Made by a program: the position numbers and the translations under genes | DNA from: Sulfuricella denitrificans skB26 | GTDB taxonomy: Bacteria; Pseudomonadota; Gammaproteobacteria; Burkholderiales; Sulfuricellaceae | Assembly (NCBI RefSeq): GCF_000297055.2 | Contig: NC_022357.1 | Coordinates: forward strand, 2,634,501 to 2,698,500 | Direction: 5' to 3' | DNA: 64,000 nt | Shown: in pieces, positions 8,312 to 16,009 of the stretch | Layout of the letters: each line of letters starts with the position of its first letter | Position numbering within the stretch: the stretch's first letter is position 1 | Notes under the pieces: model-generated | What the model was told of the DNA's origin: nothing | Databases searched by the model: none | What the model saw: the letters and a program-made list of their open reading frames with translations, nothing else

Positions 8312-9157
8312 TTAGGTCGTGGTGGCGGCCCCTTCATTTTCCTGCCTCTCCACCAGCAGGGAGTATAGGCGGCGACTGTCAGCTCGCAGCACGTTGAACT
8401 TGAGGCCGTCGAAAGCAACGTGTTCCCCGCGCTTGGGCATATGGCCGAACTTGCTGACGACCAACCCACCCACGGTATCGTAGTCCTCGTCGCTGAATTC
8501 TGTCCCCATCACCTTGTTGAAATCCGCGATCTCGGCCTGTGCCTTGACGCGGAAACGTCCGTCCGGCACGCGGATGATGTTGTCTTCCTGTTCGTCGTAA
8601 TCGTATTCATCCTCGATCTCGCCGACGATCTGCTCCAGCACATCCTCGATGGTCACCATGCCGGCCACGCCGCCGTATTCGTCCACCACGATGGCGATAT
8701 GGTTGCGGTTGCTGCGAAACTCCTTGAGCAGCACGTTGAGCCGCTTCGATTCAGGGATGAATACCACCGGGCGCAGCATGTCGCGGACATTGAATTCCTG
8801 GCCGGCGTAATAGCGCAGCAGGTCTTTCGCCAGCAAAATGCCGATCACGTCGTCCTTGTCCTTGTCGATGACCGGGAAGCGAGAGTGAGCGGTTTCGATG
8901 ACATAAGGGATGAATTTTTCCGGTGAATCGGCGATGTCCACCACGTCCATCTGGGCGCGTGGAATCATGACATCGCGCACCTGCATCTCGGAAACCTGAA
9001 GCACCCCTTCGATCATGGCAAGTGCATCCGCATCCAGCAGGTTGCGCTCGAAGGCGGAATGCAGCAATGCGACCAGTTGTTCGCGGTCTTCCGGCTCCCG
9101 CAACAGGAGTGTGCCTAATCGTTCAAGCCAGGAGGGTTTCGCAAGTTCATCATTCAT
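8312..9157 (-). CDS. corC: CorC/HlyC-type CBS-domain protein (YbeX)
   Basis: A 281-residue cytoplasmic protein with two CBS domains (about residues 60-185) and a C-terminal CorC_HlyC transporter-associated domain (about 200-275). Signatures are VRDVMIPRAQMDVVDI, VDEYGGVAGMVTIEDVLEQIVGEI and the DYDTVGGLVVSKFGHMPKRGE turn. E. coli YbeX/CorC is linked to Mg/Co efflux and more recently to ribosome metabolism. It is the last gene of the miaB-phoH-ybeY-corC operon. The ATG at 9157 is taken; an upstream in-frame TTG at 9166 would overlap ybeY by four bases and cannot be excluded. Confidence 0.92.
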   Translation of the reverse strand: MNDELAKPSWLERLGTLLLREPEDREQLVALLHSAFERNLLDADALAMIEGVLQVSEMQVRDVMIPRAQMDVVDIADSPEKFIPYVIETAHSRFPVIDKDKDDVIGILLAKDLLRYYAGQEFNVRDMLRPVVFIPESKRLNVLLKEFRSNRNHIAIVVDEYGGVAGMVTIEDVLEQIVGEIEDEYDYDEQEDNIIRVPDGRFRVKAQAEIADFNKVMGTEFSDEDYDTVGGLVVSKFGHMPKRGEHVAFDGLKFNVLRADSRRLYSLLVERQENEGAATTT

Positions 9158-9162
9158 GTTGT

Positions 9163-9660
9163 TCAAATATCCTTGGTTTCTTCTCGGTATGAGTCAGCCT
9201 GATAAGGATCAGAGTAACCCAGCTTTGTGACAATCTGGATTTCCAGGGCTTCCATCTGGCGCGCCTGCTCATCGCTTTCGTGGTCGTAGCCCTGCAGGTG
9301 CAGGACTCCGTGGACAGTCAAATGCGCATAATGCGCTTCGATGGGCTTCTCCTGCTGCACGGCCTCGCGTGCAACCACCGGGGCACACAATACGATATCA
9401 CCGGCCAGCGGCAGCTGCGCACCGGGAAATTCATCATCGTATACAAAGGTTAGCACATTGGTCGCGTAGTCCTTGCCGCGATAATCGCGATTGAGCGCCC
9501 GGCCTTCCTCCTCATCGACGATGCGTAGCGCGATCTCGGCATCCTGCCGCAACGCTGCCTTCACCCAGCGACGAAACTGGGCACGGGCCGGCACATCGTC
9601 CGGCTTCGCTGCGTATTGCACTGAAAGGCTGAGTGCTGGTGGAGGGGTTTTTCGGGTCAT
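9163..9660 (-). CDS. ybeY: Endoribonuclease YbeY
   Basis: A 165-residue zinc-dependent endoribonuclease involved in 16S rRNA maturation and ribosome quality control. The UPF0054 signature HGVLHLQGYDHESD provides the three histidine zinc ligands near the C-terminal third. Another conserved segment is NRDYRGKDYATNVLTF. The start MTRKTPPPAL at 9660 is chosen because it lies 13 bp after the phoH stop; longer frames run back into phoH. Order phoH-ybeY-corC is the classical proteobacterial arrangement. Confidence 0.95.
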   Translation of the reverse strand: MTRKTPPPALSLSVQYAAKPDDVPARAQFRRWVKAALRQDAEIALRIVDEEEGRALNRDYRGKDYATNVLTFVYDDEFPGAQLPLAGDIVLCAPVVAREAVQQEKPIEAHYAHLTVHGVLHLQGYDHESDEQARQMEALEIQIVTKLGYSDPYQADSYREETKDI

Positions 9661-9673
9661 GGACAATTGGAAC

Positions 9674-10630
9674 TCAGCACTGCTTTTCACGCTTTTCATA
9701 GGCGTTGACGATCTTCTGCACCAGCGGGTGACGCACCACGTCCTCGGACTGAAAGAAGGTAAAGGAGATACCACTGACCTTTTCCAGCACCTGCTGGGCA
9801 TCTACCAGACCGCTTTTCTGGCCGCGCGCGAGATCCACCTGGGTTACGTCGCCGGTAATCACCGCCTTGGCGCCGAAGCCGATGCGGGTGAGGAACATCA
9901 TCATCTGCTCCGGCGTGGTGTTCTGCGCCTCGTCGAGAATGATGAAGGAATGGTTCAGAGTGCGGCCGCGCATGTAGGCCAGCGGGGCGATCTCGATCGC
10001 GCCGCGCTCGAACAACTTGCCCACCTTGTCAAAACCCATCAGGTCGTAAAGTGCGTCATACAGGGGACGCAAATAGGGGTCCACCTTCTGGGCCAGATCA
10101 CCGGGCAGAAAGCCGAGCCGTTCGCCTGCCTCCACCGCCGGGCGCACCAGCACGATGCGCTTCACCAGATCGCGCTCTAGGGCATCCACCGCGCTGGCCA
10201 CTGCAAGATAGGTCTTGCCGGTGCCGGCCGGGCCGATGCCGAAAGTGATGTCGTGCTCCTGAATCTTGCACAAATACACATTCTGGCGCGGAGTACGGCC
10301 GTGCAGGTCGCTTTTGCGCGTCATCAGCACCGGCATGGCGACGCCTTCCTGTTCGGCGTGGCTCGCGTTCGCCACCTCGATCAGGCCGAGCTGCACGTCC
10401 TCGACGGATAGGTGATTACGGGAACGTTCGTAGAAATTTTTCAGCGCCTCCACGGCCAGACGCGCCTGACGCTGTTCTCCATGCACGGAAAAATGCTCGC
10501 CACGGCGGGAAATGGTCACGTCCAGAGCGGTGGAAATCTGCTTCAGATTTTCATCCAGCGCGCCGCACAGGTTGGCGAGGCGGGCATTGTCCGCAGGGGA
10601 AAAAGAAATATCGAGGGATATTGGAGTCAC
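9674..10630 (-). CDS. phoH: PhoH-like ATPase (YbeZ)
   Basis: A 318-residue P-loop ATPase of the PhoH family that acts with YbeY in RNA metabolism. The Walker A motif GPAGTGKTYLAVAS is near residue 137, Walker B FIILDEAQNTTPEQ near residue 235, and a downstream GDVTQVDLARGQKSGL segment is typical. An N-terminal region of about 110 residues resembles the RNA-binding part of the family. It begins with GTG, 10 bp beyond the miaB stop, with AAGG at suitable spacing. Confidence 0.94.
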   Translation of the reverse strand: MTPISLDISFSPADNARLANLCGALDENLKQISTALDVTISRRGEHFSVHGEQRQARLAVEALKNFYERSRNHLSVEDVQLGLIEVANASHAEQEGVAMPVLMTRKSDLHGRTPRQNVYLCKIQEHDITFGIGPAGTGKTYLAVASAVDALERDLVKRIVLVRPAVEAGERLGFLPGDLAQKVDPYLRPLYDALYDLMGFDKVGKLFERGAIEIAPLAYMRGRTLNHSFIILDEAQNTTPEQMMMFLTRIGFGAKAVITGDVTQVDLARGQKSGLVDAQQVLEKVSGISFTFFQSEDVVRHPLVQKIVNAYEKREKQC

Positions 10631-10640
10631 AGGAGCAGCC

Positions 10641-11972
10641 TTATTCGAGGACGACGATTTCGCCGCGCAAAGTATGGGGGGAAACGGCAGTAATAGTGAC
10701 GTTGACGAACTGTCCGATGAGACGCGGAATGGCCTTGAAATTGGTCACTCGGTTGTTGTCGGTGCGCCCCATCAGTTCGGTTGCGTCTTTTCTGGAAACC
10801 CCTTCCACCAGGATGCGCTGCACCGTGCCAACCATTTTCCGGTTGACGATCTGTTCCTGCTCATCGATTTTTTTCTGCAACTGCCGCAGCCGCTCCTGCT
10901 TCACTTCAAACGGCGTGTCGTCGGCCAGCTCCGCCGCCGGCGTTCCCGGGCGCGGACTGAAAATGAAGCTGTAGCCCATATCGAAGCCGACATCCTCGAT
11001 CAGCTTCAGGGTCGCCTCGAAATCGGCATCGGTTTCGCCGGGAAAACCGACGATAAAATCCGAGGAAAGCGAAAGGTCCGGCCGCACTGCGCGCAAGCGT
11101 CGCACCAGGGACTTGTATTCGAGCGCGGTGTAGCCGCGCTTCATCGCCGCCAGCACCCGGTCCGATCCGCTCTGGACCGGCAGGTGCAGGCCGCTGGCCA
11201 GCTTCGGCACTTCGCCGTATACATCAATCATGCGCTGGGAAAATTCGACCGGATGAGAGGTAGTAAAGCGCAATCGCTCGATGCCGGGCACCTCGGCCAG
11301 GTAATGCAACAGGTCTGCCAGATCGGCGGTTTCTCCATCGTGCATCGCGCCACGGTAAGCATTCACGTTCTGCCCGAGCAGGGTGACTTCCTTTACCCCC
11401 TGCTCGGCCAGCTGCACCACCTCGGCGATCACGTCGTCGAAGGGGCGGGACACTTCGTCGCCCCGCGTATAGGGCACGATGCAGTAGGTACAGAATTTGC
11501 CGCAACCTTCCACCACCGAAACAAATGCGGTCGCGCCATCCACCTTGGCCGCCGGCATATGGTCGAATTTTTCAATTTCCGGGAAAGACACATCCACCTG
11601 AGGCAGGCCGCTTTTGCGCCGGGCATCGATCATCTGCGGCAGGCGGTGCAGGGTCTGCGGCCCGAACACCAGATCCACGTAAGGCGCGCGACCGACGATG
11701 GCGCTGCCTTCCTGGCTCGCCACGCAGCCGCCGACGGCAATCAGCAAATCAGGGTTGTTCTGCTTCAGGGGACGCCACCGGCCCAGCTGGTGAAAGACCT
11801 TCTCCTGCGCCCCCGCGCGCACCGAGCAGGTGTTCAGCAGGATCACGTCGGCATCTTCGACGCGCAGCGTGATTTCCATGCCCTGAGAGGCATTCAGCAC
11901 GTCAGCCATCTTCGCCGAATCATACTCGTTCATCTGGCAACCGAAGGTTTTAATAAAAAGCTTTTTTGCCAC
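10641..11972 (-). CDS. miaB: tRNA-2-methylthio-N6-dimethylallyladenosine synthase
   Basis: A 443-residue radical-SAM methylthiotransferase that converts i6A37 to ms2i6A37 in tRNAs reading UNN codons. It has the N-terminal UPF0004 domain ([26 protein letters not shown] supply the auxiliary cluster cysteines), the radical-SAM motif [15 protein letters not shown] near residue 155, and a C-terminal TRAM domain ending in TLRGEIVV. Length is typical. The start is GTG at 11972 ([13 protein letters not shown]). It heads the miaB-phoH-ybeY-corC operon. Confidence 0.97.
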   Translation of the reverse strand: MAKKLFIKTFGCQMNEYDSAKMADVLNASQGMEITLRVEDADVILLNTCSVRAGAQEKVFHQLGRWRPLKQNNPDLLIAVGGCVASQEGSAIVGRAPYVDLVFGPQTLHRLPQMIDARRKSGLPQVDVSFPEIEKFDHMPAAKVDGATAFVSVVEGCGKFCTYCIVPYTRGDEVSRPFDDVIAEVVQLAEQGVKEVTLLGQNVNAYRGAMHDGETADLADLLHYLAEVPGIERLRFTTSHPVEFSQRMIDVYGEVPKLASGLHLPVQSGSDRVLAAMKRGYTALEYKSLVRRLRAVRPDLSLSSDFIVGFPGETDADFEATLKLIEDVGFDMGYSFIFSPRPGTPAAELADDTPFEVKQERLRQLQKKIDEQEQIVNRKMVGTVQRILVEGVSRKDATELMGRTDNNRVTNFKAIPRLIGQFVNVTITAVSPHTLRGEIVVLE

Positions 11973-11983
11973 GAGGATATAGC

Positions 11984-12286
11984 CTAACGCCCCATCCCCG
12001 CTTCTTCTTCAGGGGTAGGCAGCCACATCTGGATCAGATATCCGCTCGAATCGAGCTGATAAAACACCTTGGCGCTTTGCGGCAGCTGGGTGGGAATGAT
12101 AGTACGGTTGAACGTATCGTAAACACGCGCGCCAGGTGCCAACCGGTAGACTTCTCCACCGATCTTCACTTCCGGATAGTTATGGCCGTTGATCTGCCCG
12201 ACTTGCACATTTTGCGGCATGAACCTGCCGGCATGAGCTGCCAGGGCGAACAACATGAGGAAAAGAAATAAAAAATGCTTCAGCAT
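11984..12286 (-). CDS. Small secreted hypothetical protein
   Basis: A 100-residue protein with a clear signal peptide ([19 protein letters not shown]) and a short mature part with mixed beta-type sequence, including [19 protein letters not shown] and [14 protein letters not shown]. The family is not recognised; similar short periplasmic proteins are common in betaproteobacteria. ATG at 12286 is preferred over the GTG/ATG options further upstream because it starts the signal peptide directly. It lies just upstream of miaB on the same strand (11 bp) and just downstream of tRNA-Met. Confidence 0.65.
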   Translation of the reverse strand: MLKHFLFLFLMLFALAAHAGRFMPQNVQVGQINGHNYPEVKIGGEVYRLAPGARVYDTFNRTIIPTQLPQSAKVFYQLDSSGYLIQMWLPTPEEEAGMGR

Positions 12287-12362
12287 AAACACACGATAGC
12301 ACACAACCTGACAGTGGTCTCGGTGGATTGATCGTTGCTGCCAGGTTGCATGGTGAGGAAAG

Positions 12363-12439
12363 TGGTGGTGATAGGTGGATTTGAACCACCGACCCCAGCG
12401 TTATGAGTGCTGTGCTCTAACCGACTGAGCTATATCACC
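12363..12439 (-). tRNA. tRNA-Met (anticodon CAT)
   Basis: A 77-nt cloverleaf with encoded CCA: acceptor stem GGTGATA/TATCACC, D-arm GCTCAGTCGGTTAGAGC, anticodon loop CTCATAA with anticodon CAT, and T-arm GGTTCAAATCC. It lacks initiator features (the first base pair is present) and resembles elongator tRNA-Met. An Ile2 (lysidine-modified CAT) identity is less likely but cannot be excluded by eye. Confidence 0.9.
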
Positions 12440-12505
12440 AGATAAATCGAAGGATGCGAATTCTGACTTTTTATCGTCAGTTTGTCAAGATTGATCCGCT
12501 ATCGT

Positions 12506-12877
12506 TCATTTGCGCCCGGAAAATCCGAAATCACCTTCCCAATTTCCGTGCCGAAAGTCGATTTTCAGCCAATGCGGCACAAAGGCCGCCGGGTTCTTGA
12601 TCTCAAAATCAGACAAAGGCGCTTCCGCATTGTCTCGATCAATCTTGCAGGATTTTGTCATCACCGGCCTGAACGCTACCGCCAGATGTTGATTAACCGG
12701 GAGAAATTCACGGCTATGGGCCTGATCGCCAAAACGCACTTTCTTGCGGATCAGGCAACTGAAATACAGTTCCATCTCCACCGTCAGCGGACCCATCCGG
12801 CTTGCCATCGCCGACTCGGCGGCATCGCTCCATTCCACGCGCACGGTCTTGTTGAAGATTTCCACGGTTGAGAACAT
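12506..12877 (-). CDS. Conserved-looking hypothetical protein
   Basis: A 123-residue soluble protein that I do not recognise. Its N-terminus (MFSTVEIFNKTVRVEW) and interior (MELYFSCLIRKKVRF, LPVNQHLAVAFRPVMT) suggest a compact alpha/beta fold; no signal peptide or membrane helix is present. A strong GGAAGGA ribosome-binding sequence precedes the ATG, and the codon usage matches the neighbours, so it is probably a real gene. It lies 48 bp downstream of the PilZ gene on the same strand and may be co-transcribed with it. Confidence 0.6.
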   Translation of the reverse strand: MFSTVEIFNKTVRVEWSDAAESAMASRMGPLTVEMELYFSCLIRKKVRFGDQAHSREFLPVNQHLAVAFRPVMTKSCKIDRDNAEAPLSDFEIKNPAAFVPHWLKIDFRHGNWEGDFGFSGRK

Positions 12878-12925
12878 CTAAATCCTTCCGCATAAAAAAC
12901 GGTGGCGTACCGGAGTTTCCAGGCG

Positions 12926-13303
12926 CTATCTGGAATCGAACAAATGGGACAATTCCCTGTCCAGCAGCGTCTCGTCCCCCAGGTTAAGCTCCACCAGGCG
13001 GCGCAGGCGGGTCAGGCTGTCCACGTCGATATGACGGCATTCGATGCCGACATTCTGGCCCTCCTGATGCGCTACCACGCCTTCCATCACGATAACCTCC
13101 CCATCCATGCCCAGATCGAGTGTCAACTGGCAAGCTTTCCCCCGAAGAGCTGCCTCAGGCTGCAACAATTCCACCAGAGCACCCTTGAGCGCGATATCCA
13201 GCAAATGCGCAGGGTGTGTTCCACGCCCCATCTGGAGTTGAACCGTTGCGTCGAAGGGAATACGGGAAAAGTGGCGCTTGTCTTTGTCAGCAGCTGACTT
13301 CAT
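12926..13303 (-). CDS. Single-domain PilZ protein (c-di-GMP receptor candidate)
   Basis: A 125-residue protein consisting almost entirely of a PilZ domain. The c-di-GMP-binding signature is present: RxxxR as RHFSR (residues 10-14) and D-x-A-x-x-G as DIALKG near residue 36. It should therefore be a cyclic-di-GMP-responsive adaptor, although its partner is unknown. A good GGAGG sequence precedes the ATG. It lies next to the sigF-nrsF pair, with a perfect 26-bp palindrome between them, and an HD-GYP protein is encoded 4 kb away beyond the bufferin operon. Confidence 0.85.
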   Translation of the reverse strand: MKSAADKDKRHFSRIPFDATVQLQMGRGTHPAHLLDIALKGALVELLQPEAALRGKACQLTLDLGMDGEVIVMEGVVAHQEGQNVGIECRHIDVDSLTRLRRLVELNLGDETLLDRELSHLFDSR

Positions 13304-13344
13304 GGTATGCCTCCATTACTCAATGAACGAGTCCATCTTACCAT

Positions 13345-13370
13345 CTTGACGATAGCCGGCTATCGTCAAG
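13345..13370. repeat. Perfect 26-bp palindrome
   Basis: CTTGACGATAGCC at 13345-13357 is followed immediately by its exact reverse complement at 13358-13370. It lies between the nrsF stop and the PilZ start. There is no U tract, so it may be a dyad operator, a dispersed palindromic repeat or a weak terminator for sigF-nrsF. Confidence 0.8.
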
Positions 13371-13405
13371 CTCTCAGGGGATTGAGCTAATCTGGCTTCC
13401 GAAAA

Positions 13406-14041
13406 CTACCATTTCAAAAACCTTCTCCCCAGCCACCAGCCGACAAGGCCGATGCCCAGCATGGGCAGGTAATGCCATTGGATGACGTGGATGATCGAGT
13501 TGTTTAATTCATGCAGCAGCAGCCACAGCGCGCCGACGCTGAAAGCGAAAAGCAGTGCAACACTGCCCGCCCATCGGGAATGGGTGCTGGCAAACTGACG
13601 CATGGAAAAGAACGTCCAGGCGGCCGGCAAGAGCGCGAACAGGGTGATGCTGACAGTGCATTCGAAGCTGTGCATGGGCAGGGGCGCAGGCGGCACGTCG
13701 GCGCGCCAGGAAAAAAACAGAACGATAACGAAAATGGCAAACAGGCCAACCGGAGCCCAAGCCGCCTTGCGCATCTGGTGCAGATCGGGAAACACCAGCA
13801 CCGCGGCACTCAGCGACGTCGCGATGAAGATGAGTACCAGGGAGGCCAGTTCGGCAACGAACCACGGCTCATCCAGTTTTTGCATCAGGTCCGGGCGCAG
13901 GCCGGAAATCCACAGGGACGCCACGAGATAGACCACCGCCCCCGCCACCCATCTGAGGCTCAGCATGAACGGATGGGGTGCCGGCTTCACCGGAGCGGCA
14001 TCCCGGGCCAGACTCTCAACCAGTTCTTCGATGTTTACCAT
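13406..14041 (-). CDS. nrsF: NrsF-type (DUF1109) anti-sigma factor
   Basis: A 211-residue integral membrane protein of the DUF1109 family with six hydrophobic segments after a short cytoplasmic N-terminus (MVNIEELVESLARDAAP). DUF1109 proteins such as Caulobacter NrsF and Rhizobiales OsrA hold an ECF sigma factor inactive until metal or oxidative stress. The C-terminal HVIQWHYLPMLGIGLVGWWL segment is characteristic and recurs as a fossil at 19.3 kb. It is encoded 7 bp downstream of the sigma gene, as usual for a sigma/anti-sigma pair. Two cysteines, as expected for redox or metal sensing, are not evident: I see only one (HSFECTV). Confidence 0.9.
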   Translation of the reverse strand: MVNIEELVESLARDAAPVKPAPHPFMLSLRWVAGAVVYLVASLWISGLRPDLMQKLDEPWFVAELASLVLIFIATSLSAAVLVFPDLHQMRKAAWAPVGLFAIFVIVLFFSWRADVPPAPLPMHSFECTVSITLFALLPAAWTFFSMRQFASTHSRWAGSVALLFAFSVGALWLLLHELNNSIIHVIQWHYLPMLGIGLVGWWLGRRFLKW

Positions 14042-14048
14042 AATCTTT

Positions 14049-14588
14049 TTATCTTTCCAGTATCTTTCTCAATATCTTGTAGGCGCGATGCGCGGCGACC
14101 TTGACCGCAGATTCTTTCATGCCGATCTTGTCCGCCACTTCTTTGGCGGTATACCCCTCCTGGTGCATCATCTGCAGGATGGCGGCCTGCTTCGGCGGAA
14201 GTTTTTCGATTTCCCCACTGATAGATTCGTAAGTAATGTCGGATTTGGTTACAGGCGCCTGCAAATCATTTTCCACCTCGGACAGTCCGACGGCGTGATG
14301 CAGGTGGTCGGCATAGTGCGCGCGCAAATGATCCTGCAAACGAAACTTGGCGATCGCATAGGCCCAGGGCTTGTAAGGCCGCTCGCCATCGTAGGTATGC
14401 CGCGCTTTGTGGATGGAAATCAGGATTTCCTGCAACAGGTCGTCCACCTCGCTGCTGGAATTAATTCGCCTGGCCAGGAACGGCCGCAGAAAGCGCGCGG
14501 TTTCCTGCAGCAAAACCGCATAGGCCCGCTTGTCCCCGCTCAGGGACAGCTTCATCAGCGCTTCAAAATTTTCCGATTTATCCGTCAT
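14049..14588 (-). CDS. sigF: ECF RNA polymerase sigma factor, SigF-like
   Basis: A 179-residue ECF sigma factor with region 2 (about residues 25-95: DLLQEILISIHKARHTYDG, PYKPWAYAIAKFRLQDHLR) and region 4 (about 120-175: LPPKQAAILQMMHQEGYTAKEVADKIGMKESAVKV). Pairing with a DUF1109 anti-sigma factor places it with the SigF/EcfF type, known in Caulobacter for heavy-metal response and in Azospira for hypochlorite response. The ATG at 14588 is taken; longer frames run over the promoter-like sequence at 14601-14628. Two matching promoters in the window, at the bufferin and msrB operons, are its likely targets. Confidence 0.9.
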   Translation of the reverse strand: MTDKSENFEALMKLSLSGDKRAYAVLLQETARFLRPFLARRINSSSEVDDLLQEILISIHKARHTYDGERPYKPWAYAIAKFRLQDHLRAHYADHLHHAVGLSEVENDLQAPVTKSDITYESISGEIEKLPPKQAAILQMMHQEGYTAKEVADKIGMKESAVKVAAHRAYKILRKILER

Positions 14589-14600
14589 TAAAATTTCGAT

Positions 14601-14628
14601 GTAACCTTTTTTCAGGGCTGTCCGAATA
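14601..14628 (+). promoter_or_regulatory. Putative SigF-type promoter of the bufferin operon
   Basis: GTAACC at 14601-14606 and CGAATA at 14623-14628 are separated by exactly 16 bp, on the strand of the bufferin operon. The element lies 13 bp outside the sigF start on the opposite strand and implies an mRNA leader of about 115 nt. GTAACC-N16-CGAA is the motif I recall for Caulobacter SigF targets. The only other copy in the window that I found precedes msrB at 27452, with additional shared bases GAT before, TTTT after the first box, and TC before the second box. Confidence 0.75.
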
Positions 14629-14677
14629 GGCCAGTACACGGGGCGGCAATAAAATCTACCGGCCAGTTAATTCCCCG

Positions 14678-14699
14678 TGATGTTTAACTTTCAACATCA
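14678..14699. repeat. Inverted repeat in the bufferin leader
   Basis: TGATGTT at 14678-14684 and AACATCA at 14693-14699 flank an 8-nt spacer, 49 bp upstream of the precursor gene. It could be a leader hairpin or an operator for an additional regulator; AT content makes the hairpin weak. Confidence 0.4.
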
Positions 14700-14747
14700 A
14701 ACCAGCTGCAATGATGCCACTTATTAATAATCATGGAGTAATCACCA

Positions 14748-15077
14748 ATGAAAAAACAAACCCTCGTTACCCTCGCCATCGGTTCCGCCTTCACCGTTGG
14801 CGCCTTGATCCCAGTCGCTCATGCCACCAGCGATAACCCATTCGGAGCCAGCAAGTTGAAGTCTGGTTACCAGCTAGCGGAAGCTGATACCAAGATGAAA
14901 GATGGAAAGTGTGGCGAAGCCAAGTGCGGCGCTGACAAAAAAGCAGAAAAGAAAACCGACGCCAAGTGCGGCGCTGACAAAAAGACCGACGCTAAATGCG
15001 GCGCAGACAAGAAAGTCGAAGCCAAATGCGGTGCGGATAAAAAATCTGATGCAAAGTGCGGCGCTAACAAAATGTAA
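14748..15077 (+). CDS. Bufferin/HvfA-type RiPP precursor with KCG repeats
   Basis: A 109-residue secreted precursor: signal peptide of about 26 residues (MKKQTLVTLAIG to AHA), a linker, then a low-complexity tail with six Cys, each in a K-C-G motif (one GKCG, five AKCG). The last four are in near-perfect ten-residue repeats of the form AKCGADKKxD/E. HvfA/bufferin precursors carry comparable EGKCG-type repeats whose Cys are modified by a DUF692 oxidase, giving copper-binding groups. The genes for such an oxidase, its DUF2063 partner and a DoxX protein follow in order, which supports the call strongly. The main departures are Ala/Lys-rich spacing and Asp-Lys-Lys after each motif. Confidence 0.88.
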   Translation: MKKQTLVTLAIGSAFTVGALIPVAHATSDNPFGASKLKSGYQLAEADTKMKDGKCGEAKCGADKKAEKKTDAKCGADKKTDAKCGADKKVEAKCGADKKSDAKCGANKM

Positions 15078-15089
15078 AACAGCGGGACA

Positions 15090-15112
15090 GCGGGCAGGGA
15101 ACTCCTGCCCGC
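15090..15112 (+). repeat. Stem-loop between precursor and oxidase genes
   Basis: GCGGGCAGG at 15090-15098 pairs perfectly with CCTGCCCGC at 15104-15112 around a 5-nt loop. There is no U tract. In RiPP operons such intercistronic hairpins commonly stabilise the precursor mRNA or partly terminate transcription, so that the precursor outnumbers its enzymes; that role is inferred here. Confidence 0.65.
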
Positions 15113-15142
15113 TACTACCAAGACTTAAACAAGGAAGCAAAC

Positions 15143-16009
15143 ATGCCAAACCGCCTGATGTCACCCCTTCGCCATGCTAGTGGAGCAGGCCTGGGTTTCC
15201 GGCGCGAGCTGATAGAACCGATGATGTCCGGCGTTCCGGAAGCGATCCAATTTTTCGAGCTTGCCCCTGAAAACTGGGCAAGCATGGGCGGTCGTTCCGC
15301 CAAACAGCTGCGCCACTTCACAGAGCGCTATCCCTTCGTCTGCCACGGGCTATCGCTGTCGCTCGGCGGGCCGGCTCCTCTGGACGAAGCCCTGTTGCGC
15401 CGGATCAAGGCGTTCATGGCCGAGCATGGCATCAAGCTCTACACCGAGCATCTCTCCTGGTGCACCGATGACAGCCATCTCTATGACCTTTTACCGATTC
15501 CTTTCACTGAAAATGCTGTGAGATGGACGACCGAGCGCATCAAGCGCGCCCAGGACATCCTGGAAATGCAGATCGGCATCGAAAATGCCTCGTATTATGT
15601 AGCCCCACCCGGCGCAGAGATGAGCGAGACAGCATTCATCCGCGCCATCACCGAGGAAGCCGACTGCGCGCTGCACCTCGACGTCAACAACATTTACGTG
15701 AATAGCTGCAATTTCGGCTTCGACGCCCTCGAATTCATGCATGCACTGCCGCTGGAGCGCACCTGCTACGTGCATGTCGCCGGCCATTACGTCGAACCGG
15801 ACGGGCTGCTCATCGACACGCACGGATCCGACGTCATCGACCCCGTATGGTCACTGCTCGAAGCGGCCTACCAGCGCATCGGCGGTGATGTCCCGACCTG
15901 TCTGGAACGTGATTTCAATATACTCGATGTGGGGCTGTTGACCGCGGAAGTCGAGCAGATTGCGCAGCTGCAAGCATATGCGCCCCCCATTCAACGCAAG
16001 GAGGCATGA
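15143..16009 (+). CDS. DUF692 multinuclear non-heme iron oxidase (BufB/HvfB-like)
   Basis: A 288-residue TIM-barrel enzyme of the MNIO (DUF692) family, the class that modifies cysteines in RiPP precursors such as methanobactin, HvfA and bufferins. Likely iron ligands are visible: CHGLSLSLGG (His near residue 68), YTEHLSW, GIENASYYV, HLDVNNIYVN, HVAGH, DTHGSDV and ERDFN. The N-terminal GAGLGFRRELIEPM matches the family start. An AAGGA ribosome-binding site precedes the ATG. Its stop overlaps the DUF2063 gene by four bases, consistent with an obligate two-protein modification complex. Confidence 0.93.
   Translation: MPNRLMSPLRHASGAGLGFRRELIEPMMSGVPEAIQFFELAPENWASMGGRSAKQLRHFTERYPFVCHGLSLSLGGPAPLDEALLRRIKAFMAEHGIKLYTEHLSWCTDDSHLYDLLPIPFTENAVRWTTERIKRAQDILEMQIGIENASYYVAPPGAEMSETAFIRAITEEADCALHLDVNNIYVNSCNFGFDALEFMHALPLERTCYVHVAGHYVEPDGLLIDTHGSDVIDPVWSLLEAAYQRIGGDVPTCLERDFNILDVGLLTAEVEQIAQLQAYAPPIQRKEA

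Noticed and set aside
10512-11987. 491-codon open frame antisense to miaB
   Set aside because: Shadow frame; miaB on the other strand has complete radical-SAM and TRAM motifs.
14226-14255. A GTAACC-N17-CGAATC sequence on the minus strand inside sigF
   Set aside because: The spacer is 17, not 16, and the site is in coding sequence; it lacks the shared flanking bases of the two promoter matches, so it is treated as chance.
14956-15067. 30-bp periodic repeats considered as a CRISPR array
   Set aside because: The repeats are in-frame coding for a decapeptide, without spacers of independent sequence or cas genes.
14867-15164. Antisense frames with repeated SAPHLAS or similar units opposite the bufferin precursor
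   Set aside because: They merely mirror the codon repeats of the KCG precursor.
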